A stretch of 64,000 nt of DNA from DATJPY01 sp035506135 (lineage in GTDB: Bacteria; Myxococcota_A; UBA9160; PR03). Both the position numbers and the translations under genes were made by a program. The stretch spans positions 66,981 to 130,980 of the forward strand of contig DATJPY010000077.1 in NCBI GenBank assembly GCA_035506135.1. The letters run 5' to 3'. A model generated the notes under the pieces. The model saw only the letters and a program-made list of their open reading frames with translations. It made no database searches and was not told the DNA's origin. Below, in pieces: positions 7,310 to 15,948 of the stretch. Numbering within the stretch: position 1 is the stretch's first letter; each line of letters opens with the position of its first letter.

Positions 7310-8485
7310 ATGTCCTCGCCCCTCGAGCGCATGATGGACTTCGATCTCACCGACGAGCAGCGCCAGGTCCGGCGCGCGGTGCGCGAGTTCGCCGAGAAGG
7401 AGATCCTGCCGCACGTCGAGACCCACGAGCGCGAGGCTCGCTATCCGATCGAGCTGATCCGCAAGCTCGTGCCGCTCGGCTACTTCGCCCCGATGGTGCC
7501 CGAGCGCTACGGCGGCTCGTTCATCGACGTGGTGACCTACGGGCTGATCTGCGAGGAGATCGCGCGCGTCGACTGGGTGGTGGCGTCGGTGATCTCGGTG
7601 ACGAACTCGCTGGTCGTGGGATCGATCCTGCGCTTCGGGACGCCGGCCCAGAAGGAGCGCTGGCTCGTCCCGATCGCGCGCGGCGATCTGCTGACGTCGG
7701 CCTGTCTGACCGAGCCCGGCGGCGGCACCGACCTCGCCAACATGGCGACCACCGCGACGCGCGCCGAGGGCGGCTGGCGCCTCAACGGCACCAAGGTGTT
7801 CATCTCGCACGCGGCGCACGCGGGGCTCTTCTTCGTCGTGGCCAGCATCGACCGGGGAGAGAAGCACCGCGGTGTCACCGCCTTCCTGGTCGATCCCGGG
7901 ACGCCGGGCATCGCGATCGGCGAGTTCCCGATGCGCACGCTGAAGCGCGACAACCTCGCCGAGGTCCACTTCACGGACGCGTTCGTGCCCGACGACGGCG
8001 TGCTCGGCCAGCCCGGCCAGGGCTTCCCGGTGCTCGGCTCGGCGCTCGACATGGGCCGCTTCTCGGTGGCGGCGCGCTGCGTCGGCCAGGCGCAGCGCTG
8101 CCTCGACCTGGCGCTGCCCTACGCGCTCGAGCGCGAGGCCTTCGGCCAGAAGATCGGCGAGTTCCAGCTCATCCAGCAGAAGATCGCCGACATGGTCTGC
8201 CGCACCCAGCAGGCGCGCCACGTGGTCTACCAGCTCGGGCGCATGAAGGACGCCGGGATCGAGCGCTGCTCGATGGAGTCGTCGATGGCGAAGCTGCTGG
8301 CGAGCCGCGCCGCCGTCCAGAACGCGCTCGACGGGATGCAGGTCTTCGGCGGCTACGCCCTCTCCGCCGAGTACGAGATCGGGCGCCTCCTGCTCGAGGC
8401 GAAGTCCCTGGAGTTCGGCGAGGGCACCAGCGAGCTGCACACCAAGCTGATCGCCGAGTACGCGCTCGGGATCCGCAAGCAGTGA
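7310..8485 (+). CDS. Acyl-CoA dehydrogenase
   Basis: 391 residues, normal for the family. FAD-dependent alpha,beta-dehydrogenation of an acyl-CoA, passing electrons to ETF. Seen: the N-terminal helical domain from FDLTDEQRQVRRAVREFAEKEI, the beta-domain signature ACLTEPGGGTDLANM, the substrate/FAD loop LNGTKVFISHA, REAFGQKIGEFQLIQQKIADM, and the C-terminal FGEGTSELHTKLIAEYALG, whose Glu in EGT is the usual catalytic base. ATG 7310 has GGAG upstream; an internal ATG at 7334 would lose only eight residues. Chain-length specificity cannot be told. An acyl-CoA ligase lies 1.3 kb downstream on the same strand. Confidence 0.92.
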   Translation: MSSPLERMMDFDLTDEQRQVRRAVREFAEKEILPHVETHEREARYPIELIRKLVPLGYFAPMVPERYGGSFIDVVTYGLICEEIARVDWVVASVISVTNSLVVGSILRFGTPAQKERWLVPIARGDLLTSACLTEPGGGTDLANMATTATRAEGGWRLNGTKVFISHAAHAGLFFVVASIDRGEKHRGVTAFLVDPGTPGIAIGEFPMRTLKRDNLAEVHFTDAFVPDDGVLGQPGQGFPVLGSALDMGRFSVAARCVGQAQRCLDLALPYALEREAFGQKIGEFQLIQQKIADMVCRTQQARHVVYQLGRMKDAGIERCSMESSMAKLLASRAAVQNALDGMQVFGGYALSAEYEIGRLLLEAKSLEFGEGTSELHTKLIAEYALGIRKQ

Positions 8486-8575
8486 CGCGAGTGTTCGACG
8501 CGAAGGGCGGCGTCGCCTAGACTGCGCCCTACCGACCCCCCGGTCCGCCTTCCGCGGCGGCACAGAGGGGGGTCC

Positions 8576-9736
8576 ATGGGTCGCCTCGCCCGAATCGCCG
8601 GTCCCTGCTCGATCGCGCTGCTCCCCCTGCTGGCCGCCCCCGCTGCCGGAGCGGCCGCGACGTCGTTCTGGACGCGGCTCCTCCGCGCCGACGCGGTGGA
8701 CGACAGCCATCCCCGCATCTCGGGGCACACCGTGGTGTGGCAGCACGGCACCGGCAGCGCCGCGGAGATCTTCTATCGCGACGACCAGCACATCGTCCCG
8801 CTGACGCAGGACGGCTTCGCGGACGAGCTGCCCGAGATCGACGGCAGCCTCGTGGTCTGGCAGCACTTCGACGGCAACGACTACGAGGTCATGCGCTACG
8901 ACGGCGCCTCCAACGTGTTCGTCACGAACAACACGACCCCCGACATCTGCCCGGTGGTCTCGAACGGATTCATCGGCTGGAGCGGCACGGGCGCGCTCGG
9001 GCCGGACTTCTTCCTGTATCAGTATCCGAGCCCTGCGGGCGAGCAGATCACCGGCGACGCCGCCGACGACGAGTGCCCGCAGACCTCCGCGGGCAACTTC
9101 GTGTGGACCAAGTTCAACCTCACCAACGACCGCGACGTCTGGGCGTGGCTCGCGGATCTGCCCACGCCGCCGGGCCCGGGCCTCTACCAGATCACCGACA
9201 CGCCGACGACCATGGAGACTTCGCCGGCGATCTCGAAGGACCGCATCGCCTACGTGCAGGGGACGGGAACGGACGCCGAGATCCGGCTCTTCGACGCGAG
9301 CGACTTCTCCGACATCGCCCTGACCACCGACCATGCCGAGGATCGCAACCCGCAGATCGACGGTGACCGCGTCGTCTGGGAGCACTTCGACGGCACCGAC
9401 TGGGAGATCTTCCAGTACCAGGTCGGCGGGCTGCTGAGCCCGCTCACGAACAACGACTACGACGACGTCACCCCGCAGATCTCGGGCGACACGGTCGTCT
9501 GGGTGGCCGACGAGCCCGGACACTCGCAGATCTGGGTCTCGTGGCACGGCGCGGCGCCGCAGCGGCTCACCAGCGACTCGCTCGATCACTCCGACCCGCA
9601 CATCGATGGCGAGCTGATCACCTTCGAGGCCTGCGGCGCCACGAGCTGCAACATCTGGCTGGCTCCGGAGCCGTCCGCCGGCGCGCTCGCGCTGACGGCG
9701 CTCGTCGCGCTCGCGGCGCTCGCCCGGCGCCGGTAG
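8576..9736 (+). CDS. PEP-CTERM beta-propeller-like exported protein
   Basis: 386 residues with a signal peptide (GPCSIALLPLLAAPAAGAAA). The body consists of tandem TolB-like blades built on the pattern D..P.I.G..VVW.H.DG.D.EIF.Y, at least six copies, suggesting a six-bladed propeller. The C-terminus is APEPSAGALALTALVALAAL followed by an arginine cluster: a PEP motif, hydrophobic helix and basic tail, the layout of a PEP-CTERM sorting signal cleaved by exosortase in Gram-negatives. No exosortase gene is in the window. Start ATG 8576 follows AGAGGGGGG. Probably an extracellular or surface protein; binding partner unknown. Confidence 0.75.
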   Translation: MGRLARIAGPCSIALLPLLAAPAAGAAATSFWTRLLRADAVDDSHPRISGHTVVWQHGTGSAAEIFYRDDQHIVPLTQDGFADELPEIDGSLVVWQHFDGNDYEVMRYDGASNVFVTNNTTPDICPVVSNGFIGWSGTGALGPDFFLYQYPSPAGEQITGDAADDECPQTSAGNFVWTKFNLTNDRDVWAWLADLPTPPGPGLYQITDTPTTMETSPAISKDRIAYVQGTGTDAEIRLFDASDFSDIALTTDHAEDRNPQIDGDRVVWEHFDGTDWEIFQYQVGGLLSPLTNNDYDDVTPQISGDTVVWVADEPGHSQIWVSWHGAAPQRLTSDSLDHSDPHIDGELITFEACGATSCNIWLAPEPSAGALALTALVALAALARRR

Positions 9737-9777
9737 GCGTGCGACCATCGGCGCATCCACCGTCCGGAGCGCCCCCC

Positions 9778-11277
9778 ATGAGCCTGAATCTCGGCACCCT
9801 CCTCGCGGCGAGCGCGGCGGATCGCCCCGACCACCCCGCCCTCCGCATGGGCGAGCGCGTGATCACCTATGCGCAGCTCGACCGCGCCGTCCGCGGCGTC
9901 GCGGCCAGCCTCCACGCGCGCGGCGTCCAGCCCGGCGACTCGGTCGCGCTGCTCGTGCCGAACGTGCCGGAGTTCACCATCGCCTACTTCGGCGCGCTCT
10001 ACGCGGGCTGCTCGATCGTCCCGATCAACGTGCTCGCGGCAGCGCCCGAGGTCGCGTACTTCCTCGCCGACTCGGGCGCCAAGCTCCTGATCGCGCACCC
10101 GCTCTTCGCGGACGCGGCGCGCCGCGGCGCCGCGGAGGCCGAGCGCCCGCTGGTGCTGGCGGGCGGCGGGCCCGCTGCGGCCGCCGACACGCTCGAGGCC
10201 ATGCAGGAGGCGCCGCCGCGCGGCGGGATCCACCCGACCGGCGCCGACGACGTCGCCGTGATCCTCTACACCTCGGGCACCACGGGCAAGCCGAAGGGCG
10301 CCGAGCTCACCCACTCGAATCTCTTCGTCAACTGCGCCTTCGTGGTGCCGCGGCTCGTGCCGCCGACTTCGGACCTGGTCGCGCTCGCGACGCTCCCGCT
10401 CTTCCACTCGTTCGGGCAGACCTGCATCCAGAACGCGACCCTCGCCAACGGCGGCACGGTGAGCCTTCTCCCGCGCTTCGACGCGAAGGCGGCCTTCGAG
10501 ATCCTCGAGCGCGACCGCGTGACCATCTTCGCCGGCGTCCCCACCATGTACTTCGCGCTCCTGCACCACAAGATGGAGCGCGAGTACAACCTCTCGAGCC
10601 TGCGCTTCTGCATGACGGGCGGCGCGCCGATGCCGATCGAGGTGATGAACGCGTTCGAGCGCCGCTTCGGGGTGCCGATCCTCGAGGGCTTCGGCCTCTC
10701 GGAGACGTCGCCCGTCGCGAGCTTCAACCGGCTCGACCGGCCGCGCAAGCCGGGCTCGATCGGGTATCCGGTGTGGGGCGTCGAGATGGCGATCCTCGAC
10801 GACGCCGACCGCGAGCTCCCGGACGGCGAGCGGGGCGAGATCGCGATCCGCGGACACAACGTGATGGCGGGCTACTGGCGGCGTCCCGACGCGACGAAGG
10901 AGGCGCTGCGCAGCGGCTGGTTCCACTCGGGCGACATTGGCTACCGCGACGCGGACGGCTGCTACTGGATCGTCGACCGCAAGAAGGACATGATCCTGCG
11001 CGGCGGCTTCAACGTGTACCCGCGCGAGGTCGAGGAGGTTCTCTACGCGCACGCCGCCGTGGCGGAGGCCGCCGTGATCGGCGTGCCGCACGAGAGCCAC
11101 GGCGAGGAGGTGAAGGCGATCGTCGCGTTGCGGCCCGGCGCGGACGCCACGGAGGACGCTCTCATCGCGTGGTGCAAGGAGCGCCTCGCCGCCTACAAGT
11201 ACCCGCGCTCCGTCGAGTTCCGCGAGGCGCTGCCCAAGGGCGCGACCGGCAAGATCCTGAAGCGCGAGCTGCGCTAG
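9778..11277 (+). CDS. Long-chain fatty acid--CoA ligase (AMP-forming)
   Basis: 499 residues, ANL superfamily. Activates a carboxylic acid to acyl-AMP and then acyl-CoA. Seen: the P-loop-like motif VILYTSGTTGKPKGAELTHS, A5 motif GFGLSETSPV, GWFHSGDIGYRDADGCYWIV (A7), DRKKDMILRGGFNVYPREVE (A8 hinge) and the C-terminal KGATGKILKREL with the adenylation lysine (A10). ATG 9778 starts directly at the conserved N-terminus; upstream in-frame sequence belongs to the previous gene's other frame. Its neighbour acyl-CoA dehydrogenase suggests fatty-acid or related acid degradation. The exact substrate cannot be told. Confidence 0.92.
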   Translation: MSLNLGTLLAASAADRPDHPALRMGERVITYAQLDRAVRGVAASLHARGVQPGDSVALLVPNVPEFTIAYFGALYAGCSIVPINVLAAAPEVAYFLADSGAKLLIAHPLFADAARRGAAEAERPLVLAGGGPAAAADTLEAMQEAPPRGGIHPTGADDVAVILYTSGTTGKPKGAELTHSNLFVNCAFVVPRLVPPTSDLVALATLPLFHSFGQTCIQNATLANGGTVSLLPRFDAKAAFEILERDRVTIFAGVPTMYFALLHHKMEREYNLSSLRFCMTGGAPMPIEVMNAFERRFGVPILEGFGLSETSPVASFNRLDRPRKPGSIGYPVWGVEMAILDDADRELPDGERGEIAIRGHNVMAGYWRRPDATKEALRSGWFHSGDIGYRDADGCYWIVDRKKDMILRGGFNVYPREVEEVLYAHAAVAEAAVIGVPHESHGEEVKAIVALRPGADATEDALIAWCKERLAAYKYPRSVEFREALPKGATGKILKRELR

Positions 11278-11309
11278 GCTGCCGCACCCAGCAGGCTGGA
11301 GAATCCCGC

Positions 11310-11963
11310 GTGGAACTGCTGCACCAGGCGCTCGACGTGCTGCTGCACCTCGACGCGCACCTGAACCAGTGGGCCGCCACCCTCGGCCCCTGGCTGTATC
11401 TGGTGCTCTTCGCCGTGGTGTTCTGCGAGACGGGGCTCGTGGTGACGCCGTTCCTGCCGGGCGACTCGCTGCTGTTCGCGGTGGGCGCGCTGGCGTCGAT
11501 CGACGGGTCGCCCATCTCGCTCTCCGGCATGATCGCCACGCTGATCGCCGCGGCCGTGCTCGGCGACGCCACCAACTACTCGATCGGCCGCTATCTCGGT
11601 CCGGCCGTCTTCACCAGCGAGCGCTCGCGCATCTTCGACCGCCGCCATCTCGAGCGCACCCAGCACTTCTACGCGCGGCACGGGCGCAAGACGATCTTCC
11701 TCGCCCGCTTCGTGCCGATCGTGCGCACCTTCGCGCCCTTCGTCGCAGGCATCGGGAGCATGAGCTACGCGGTCTTCGCCAGCTGGAACGTGACGGGCGC
11801 GATCGCGTGGGTCGGCGGCATGACGCTCGCCGGCTACTTCTTCGGGCAGATCCCGATGGTGAAGGAGCACTTCGAGACCGTGGTGCTCGCGATCATCGCG
11901 CTCTCGCTCGCGCCGCTCGCGGTCGAGTACCTGCGCGCGCGGCGCGCTACCGCCGCGGTCTGA
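11310..11963 (+). CDS. DedA-family membrane protein
   Basis: 217 residues from GTG 11310 (GGAGA upstream), 32 bp after the ligase. Family signatures are all present: FCETGLVVTPFLPGDSLLFA in the re-entrant region, GDATNYSIGRYLG, and FYARHGRKTIFLARFVPIVR leading to FAPFVAGIGSM. The conserved acidic and arginine residues needed for function in E. coli YqjA/YghB are in these motifs. DedA proteins are inner-membrane transporters or scramblases affecting lipid carrier recycling and proton-motive force. The last 17 bp overlap the 3' end of the convergent MocR-type gene. Confidence 0.92.
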   Translation: MELLHQALDVLLHLDAHLNQWAATLGPWLYLVLFAVVFCETGLVVTPFLPGDSLLFAVGALASIDGSPISLSGMIATLIAAAVLGDATNYSIGRYLGPAVFTSERSRIFDRRHLERTQHFYARHGRKTIFLARFVPIVRTFAPFVAGIGSMSYAVFASWNVTGAIAWVGGMTLAGYFFGQIPMVKEHFETVVLAIIALSLAPLAVEYLRARRATAAV

Positions 11964-13416
11964 GGCTCGCCTCGATCGCCGAGGCGAGGCGCCGCACGCC
12001 CTCGCGGATCGCGTCGAGGTCGAGCGAGCCGTAGCCGAGCAGCAGGCCCGCGCGGCCGGGCGCGCGCCGGTAGAACGGGCGCACGCTGTAGACGCCGACG
12101 CCGAAGTCGGCCGCGCGCTGTCGCAGCTCCGCGGCGCGCTCGGCCGGCGCGCCGCGGACCCAGAGCACGACGTGCAGGCCCGCGTTTGCGCCGGTCACCT
12201 CGACCGCGTCGCCGAGGTGCTCCCCGATCGCCTCCACGAGCGCGCGCCGCCGCGCGCCGTGGCGGCTGCGCGCGCGGCGCAGGTGTCGCTCGAACGAGCC
12301 GTCGGCGATGAGCTCGGCCAGCGCCCGCTGCTCGAGCCCCGCGCTGCCGGTGTCGGCGACCGCCTTGGCCGCGAGGAACACGTCGACCAGCGGCTCGGGG
12401 ACGACCAGGTAGCCGATGCGCAGCGACGGGAAGAGCACCTTCGACATGGTGCCGACGTAGAGCACGCGCTCGTCGCGGTCGAGGCCCTGCAGCGACTCGA
12501 GCGGGCGGCCGTCGTAGCGGAACTCGCTGTCGTAGTCGTCCTCCAGCACGAAGGCGTCGGCGTCGCGCGCCCAGGCGAGCAGTGCGAGGCGGCGCGCGAG
12601 CGGCATCACCGCGCCGGTCGGGAACTGATGCGACGGTGTCACGCAAGCGAGCCGTGCCCCGCGCTCCGGCAGGCGCTCGACGGGCAGTCCCTCGCCGTCC
12701 ACCGGGAGCGCGACGATCTCCGCTCCGGCCGCCGCCAGCGCGAGCCGGAGCGCCGGGTAGTGCGGATCCTCGATCACGGCCCCGTCGCCCGGATCGAGCA
12801 GTAGCCGCGCCGAGAGGTCGATGGCCTGCTGCGAGCCCTGCACCACGAGCACCTGCGCCGGCTCGCAGTCGACGCCGCGCGCGCGCGCCAGGTAGCCGGC
12901 CAGCGCCTCGCGCAGCTCGGGCGCTCCGCCGGGCGGCCCGTAGTCGAGGTCGCGACGCGTGGCGCGGCGCGCGTGCCGCGCGAGCAGTCGACACCAGGTC
13001 GCGTAGGGAAGGTCGGGGTAGGCCGGCTCTCCATAGCGGAAGTCGTAGGGGAGCTGCGCGCGGGGCGGGTTCCAGGAGAGCCCGCCGCGCGGGGCGGCGC
13101 GGCGCAGCCGCTCGCCGTGGCTCGACAGGCGCACCCGCCGGCGCGGCGCCCGCGCGCGCGGTGCGCGCGCCGCCGTTTCGGGGAGCCGCTCCGCCACGAA
13201 GGTGCCCGCGCCGTGACGCGTGACCGCGTAGCCCTCGGCGACGAGCTGCTCGCAGGCGGCGATGGCCGTGTTGCGGGCGATCCCCAGCTCGCGCGCCAGG
13301 CCGCGGCTCGACGGGAGCCGGGACCCCGCGCCGAGCCGTCCCGCCAGGATGGCGCTCCGCAGCGCGCGGTAGGCCTGGCGGTGCAGGGCGCCCTCGCCGT
13401 CGAGCTCGAGCCACAT
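11947..13416 (-). CDS. MocR/PdxR-type transcriptional regulator (GntR HTH + aminotransferase fold)
   Basis: 489 residues from ATG 13416 with AGGAGG seven bases upstream. N-terminal winged helix of the GntR type (residues 10-75: LHRQAYRALRSAILAGRLGA, LPSSRGLARELGIARNTAIA). A linker with an Arg-rich stretch follows, then a fold-type I aminotransferase domain with VVQGSQQAIDLSARLL, VIEDPHYPALR, LEDDYDSEFRYDG and GTMSKVLFPSLRIGYLV, where the Lys is the PLP lysine. Such regulators sense PLP or amine ligands and bind direct repeats. It is divergent from a GST gene, and three GTGGATC repeats lie between them, so autoregulation and control of the GST are likely. Overlaps the dedA 3' end by 17 bp. Confidence 0.92.
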   Translation of the reverse strand: MWLELDGEGALHRQAYRALRSAILAGRLGAGSRLPSSRGLARELGIARNTAIAACEQLVAEGYAVTRHGAGTFVAERLPETAARAPRARAPRRRVRLSSHGERLRRAAPRGGLSWNPPRAQLPYDFRYGEPAYPDLPYATWCRLLARHARRATRRDLDYGPPGGAPELREALAGYLARARGVDCEPAQVLVVQGSQQAIDLSARLLLDPGDGAVIEDPHYPALRLALAAAGAEIVALPVDGEGLPVERLPERGARLACVTPSHQFPTGAVMPLARRLALLAWARDADAFVLEDDYDSEFRYDGRPLESLQGLDRDERVLYVGTMSKVLFPSLRIGYLVVPEPLVDVFLAAKAVADTGSAGLEQRALAELIADGSFERHLRRARSRHGARRRALVEAIGEHLGDAVEVTGANAGLHVVLWVRGAPAERAAELRQRAADFGVGVYSVRPFYRRAPGRAGLLLGYGSLDLDAIREGVRRLASAIEASLRPRR

Positions 13417-13432
13417 GCGGCGGCCTCCTGGA

Positions 13433-13477
13433 GTGGATCCATCGAATCTACTGTATGTGGATCTTTCGTGGATCCAC
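13433..13477. promoter_or_regulatory. Triple GTGGATC repeat, probable MocR operator
   Basis: Three same-direction copies at 13433, 13457 and 13468, spaced 24 and 11 bp apart (about two and one helical turns). The last is part of a perfect palindrome, GTGGATCCAC (13468-13477). They sit between the divergent regulator and GST starts. Direct repeats are typical MocR/GabR sites. Assignment is by position; binding is inferred. Confidence 0.55.
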
Positions 13478-13529
13478 CATCTCGGCGAGGATCCAGTTCG
13501 CGCGCCCTGCCACACCCGGGAGACCCGAG

Positions 13530-14231
13530 ATGAAGCTCTACAGCGGTCCGGTGAGCCTCTTCAGCGCGAAGGTGCGCATCGCCCTCGACGAGAAGCGCCT
13601 CGCCTGCGAGCACGTGGGCGTCGGGTGGAGCCTCGAGCGACGCTATGTGCCCCACCACCCGGAGGTGCTCTCGCTGAACCCGAAGGGGCAGGTTCCCGTC
13701 CTGGTCGACGGGGACGTGGTCGTCTACGACTCGACCCAGATCTTCGAGTACCTCGAGGACCGCTACCCCGCGCCGCCGCTCTATCCGGCCGACGTCGCGG
13801 GCCGCGCGCGCTGCCGGCGGCTCGAGGCCCTGGCCGACGAGATCGTCTTCCCGGCGGTCTGGGACCTGGTCGAGGAGGTCTTCTATCCGCCGTCGGGGGC
13901 GGGACGCGATGCGAGGCGCGCGGAGCGCGCGCGGGCGCAGCTTGCCGAGCTTCACGCCGAGCTCGACCGCGAGCTCGCCGGGCGCGAGTCCCTGTGCGGC
14001 GCGTTCAGCGTGGCCGACATCGCGGCCTTCGTGATGGTCTCGACCGGCGCCGCGCTCGGCGCCCCGCCCGATCCGGCGCGCACGAGCCTGGTCGCGTGGC
14101 TCGCACGGACGGCGGCGCGGCCGGCCGTGAAGCGGGAGATGGATGCGATGCAGGCGTTCGTGGCCTCGCTGCGAGCGGCACCCGCCGAGGCGCGCACGGC
14201 GCCCGTCGCGGCCGCCGCGGCGCCCGCGTAG
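13530..14231 (+). CDS. Glutathione S-transferase-like protein
   Basis: 233 residues from ATG 13530 (GGGAGA upstream). N-terminal thioredoxin-like domain with LYSGPVSLFSAKVRIALDEK, the cis-proline region LNPKGQVPVLVDGD and the glutathione-binding DSTQIFEYLEDRYP. The all-helical C-terminal domain contains FSVADIAAFVM, the N-capping box region. Most like the stringent-starvation/maleylacetoacetate-type GSTs. The window also encodes a GshB-like enzyme, so glutathione is probably available. Likely controlled by the divergent MocR-type regulator. Substrate unknown. The C-terminus ends in an Ala-rich tail of little sequence complexity. Confidence 0.85.
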   Translation: MKLYSGPVSLFSAKVRIALDEKRLACEHVGVGWSLERRYVPHHPEVLSLNPKGQVPVLVDGDVVVYDSTQIFEYLEDRYPAPPLYPADVAGRARCRRLEALADEIVFPAVWDLVEEVFYPPSGAGRDARRAERARAQLAELHAELDRELAGRESLCGAFSVADIAAFVMVSTGAALGAPPDPARTSLVAWLARTAARPAVKREMDAMQAFVASLRAAPAEARTAPVAAAAAPA

Positions 14232-14254
14232 CCTGACGAGAGAGGAGAGGCACC

Positions 14255-14902
14255 ATGGTCTCGATTGCCGAGCTGCAGCAGACGATGAAGGGCCTCTTCC
14301 CCGAGCGCCTCGGCGTCCGCCTGGTCGAGGTGGACGCCGAGCGCGTCGTGGGCGAGCTCGACGTGGAGCCGAGCCACTGCACCACGCCGGGCATCCTGCA
14401 CGGCGGCGTGCTCATGGCGCTCGCCGACACGCTCGGCGCCTACGCCACCGCGATCCAGCTCCCGCCGGGCGCGCGCACCACCACGCTCGAGTCGAAGACC
14501 AACTTCTTCGCCTCGGTGCGCGCCGGGACTTGCCTTCGCGGCGAGTGCGTGCCGCTCCACCGCGGCCGCCGCACCATGGTCTGGCAGACGACGCTCCGCA
14601 ACGCGGAGGGCAAGGTCGCCGCCGTGGTCACGCAGACGCAGATGGTGCTGCTGCGCGAGCAGGGTCCGGAGGAGCAGCTCGGAGCGCTCTTCCGCGACCG
14701 CCCGCCGGAGGAGATGCGGGCCACGCTCGCGCGCCTCGAGCGCGCCGGCGCGGCCATCTACGAGATGCTCGCCAAGTCCGAGGCCGACCCGGAGGCGCGT
14801 CAAGCCCTCGTCGACTCGGGGCGGCGCGAGCTCGAGAACGCGGAGACGCTCGACCGCCTCGCGGCGGGAGCGGACGACACCTCCGCGACCTCGAAGCGGT
14901 AG
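14255..14902 (+). CDS. PaaI-type hotdog thioesterase with C-terminal extension
   Basis: 215 residues from ATG 14255 (GAGAGGAGAGG upstream), 23 bp after the GST. Residues 1-135 form a hotdog domain with the PaaI signature ILHGGVLMALADTLGAYAT, followed by LESKTNFFASVRAG. It should hydrolyse an acyl- or aryl-CoA. Residues 140-215 are a charged helical extension not typical of PaaI enzymes. Its last 103 bp overlap the 3' end of the convergent DUF3419 gene, so part of the extension may have arisen by loss of an original stop. Substrate unknown. Confidence 0.82.
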   Translation: MVSIAELQQTMKGLFPERLGVRLVEVDAERVVGELDVEPSHCTTPGILHGGVLMALADTLGAYATAIQLPPGARTTTLESKTNFFASVRAGTCLRGECVPLHRGRRTMVWQTTLRNAEGKVAAVVTQTQMVLLREQGPEEQLGALFRDRPPEEMRATLARLERAGAAIYEMLAKSEADPEARQALVDSGRRELENAETLDRLAAGADDTSATSKR

Positions 14903-15948
14903 AACACCGAGGCGTCGTCGCGGTCGAGCGCGGCGGAGAGAGCGTCGAGCCGGCGCAGGCGCGCGTCCGGGGGCACGCCGCGGTGCGCGGCCAGGTTGCG
15001 CCACGCCAGCCGCGAGCCGGGTGGGCTCGTCGCGGCGAGGCGCTCGATCAGCGCGTCGAAGCGACGTGCCGACGTCCAGCAGCCGACGTCCGAGATCGAC
15101 CACTTGATCGGGCGGGCCTGGCCGAGCCGCGACCGCAGCGCGGCCAGATCGGCGCACACGAGCTCGAGACGCGCCAGCTCCTTCCGAGCGCGCTCGTGTC
15201 CGCCGCGGGTCAGGTAGATCGGCAGCGCGCCGCGCGGGTCGTAGCGCCCGTAGTAGATGAGGTGCAGGAGGAAGCTCTCGCGAAACAGGTGGCGGTGGCC
15301 CCAGTCCGTGAAGCGGCGGTAGAGACAGCGCCCCACGCTTCCCTCGCTGCTGCGCAGGAAGCTCGGGTCCTGCATCGCCAGCCATGCGACCAGCGGATGG
15401 AAGAGGAGGGCGAAGCCGCGCCCGGCGCGCGCGACCTCGCTCCGGCGCTGCGCCAGGACGGAGCGCTGCTCGTCGAGGTCGCGCGCTGCGAAGCACGCAG
15501 CCGGCCAGGAGAAGCAGCGGCCGGCGCGCCGCAACACCGACGCGAAGCGCGCGAGCCCGCGCTCGGTGCGGCCCGCGTAGAGGACACCCTCGCGGATCCA
15601 GCGCGGTCGCGCGTTCCAGTAGCGGCGCGCGCGCGGCGAGAGGCTGCCGCGCAGCGCTGCGTACACGTCGAGGCGATCCCGGTCGGAGTCGACGCCGAGG
15701 AAGCGGCGAAAGCTCGGATACGGCAGCGCATCGAGCGCGGCCGCCTTGAGCTCGAGCGCGCAGAGCTGGGAGGCCCGGCGGTCCACGGCGACGAAGCGGC
15801 CCGCACCCGCCGCGAGGAGGGACAGCGCCCGGCCTCCGCCCGAGGCCACGCAGACGACGGTGTCGTCGCGGCCCGGGTCGAGCGCGCGGAGCTCCGAGCG
15901 CGTGTCCTCGTTGCACGCGCTGTAGAGCGGTCGTCTGCGCGGCATCAT
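14800..15948 (-). CDS. DUF3419 / BtaA-like SAM-dependent 3-amino-3-carboxypropyl transferase
   Basis: 382 residues. Near the start it has SACNEDTRSELRALDPGRDD and VVCVASGGGRALSLLAAGAG then FVAVDRRASQLCALELKAAA, matching the SAM-binding core of DUF3419 proteins such as BtaA (N-E-D motif, SGGG in place of SGGDN, and the AvDlnpaQ..L..lK motif). BtaA moves the aminocarboxypropyl group of SAM onto diacylglycerol, making the betaine-lipid precursor. No btaB methyltransferase is present, so the product may differ. The start ATG 15948 overlaps the stop of the LolA-like gene as ATGA, so translation is coupled. Last gene of the MMPL operon; its 3' end overlaps the convergent thioesterase by 103 bp. Confidence 0.72.
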   Translation of the reverse strand: MMPRRRPLYSACNEDTRSELRALDPGRDDTVVCVASGGGRALSLLAAGAGRFVAVDRRASQLCALELKAAALDALPYPSFRRFLGVDSDRDRLDVYAALRGSLSPRARRYWNARPRWIREGVLYAGRTERGLARFASVLRRAGRCFSWPAACFAARDLDEQRSVLAQRRSEVARAGRGFALLFHPLVAWLAMQDPSFLRSSEGSVGRCLYRRFTDWGHRHLFRESFLLHLIYYGRYDPRGALPIYLTRGGHERARKELARLELVCADLAALRSRLGQARPIKWSISDVGCWTSARRFDALIERLAATSPPGSRLAWRNLAAHRGVPPDARLRRLDALSAALDRDDASVFYRFEVAEVSSAPAARRSSVSAFSSSRRPESTRA

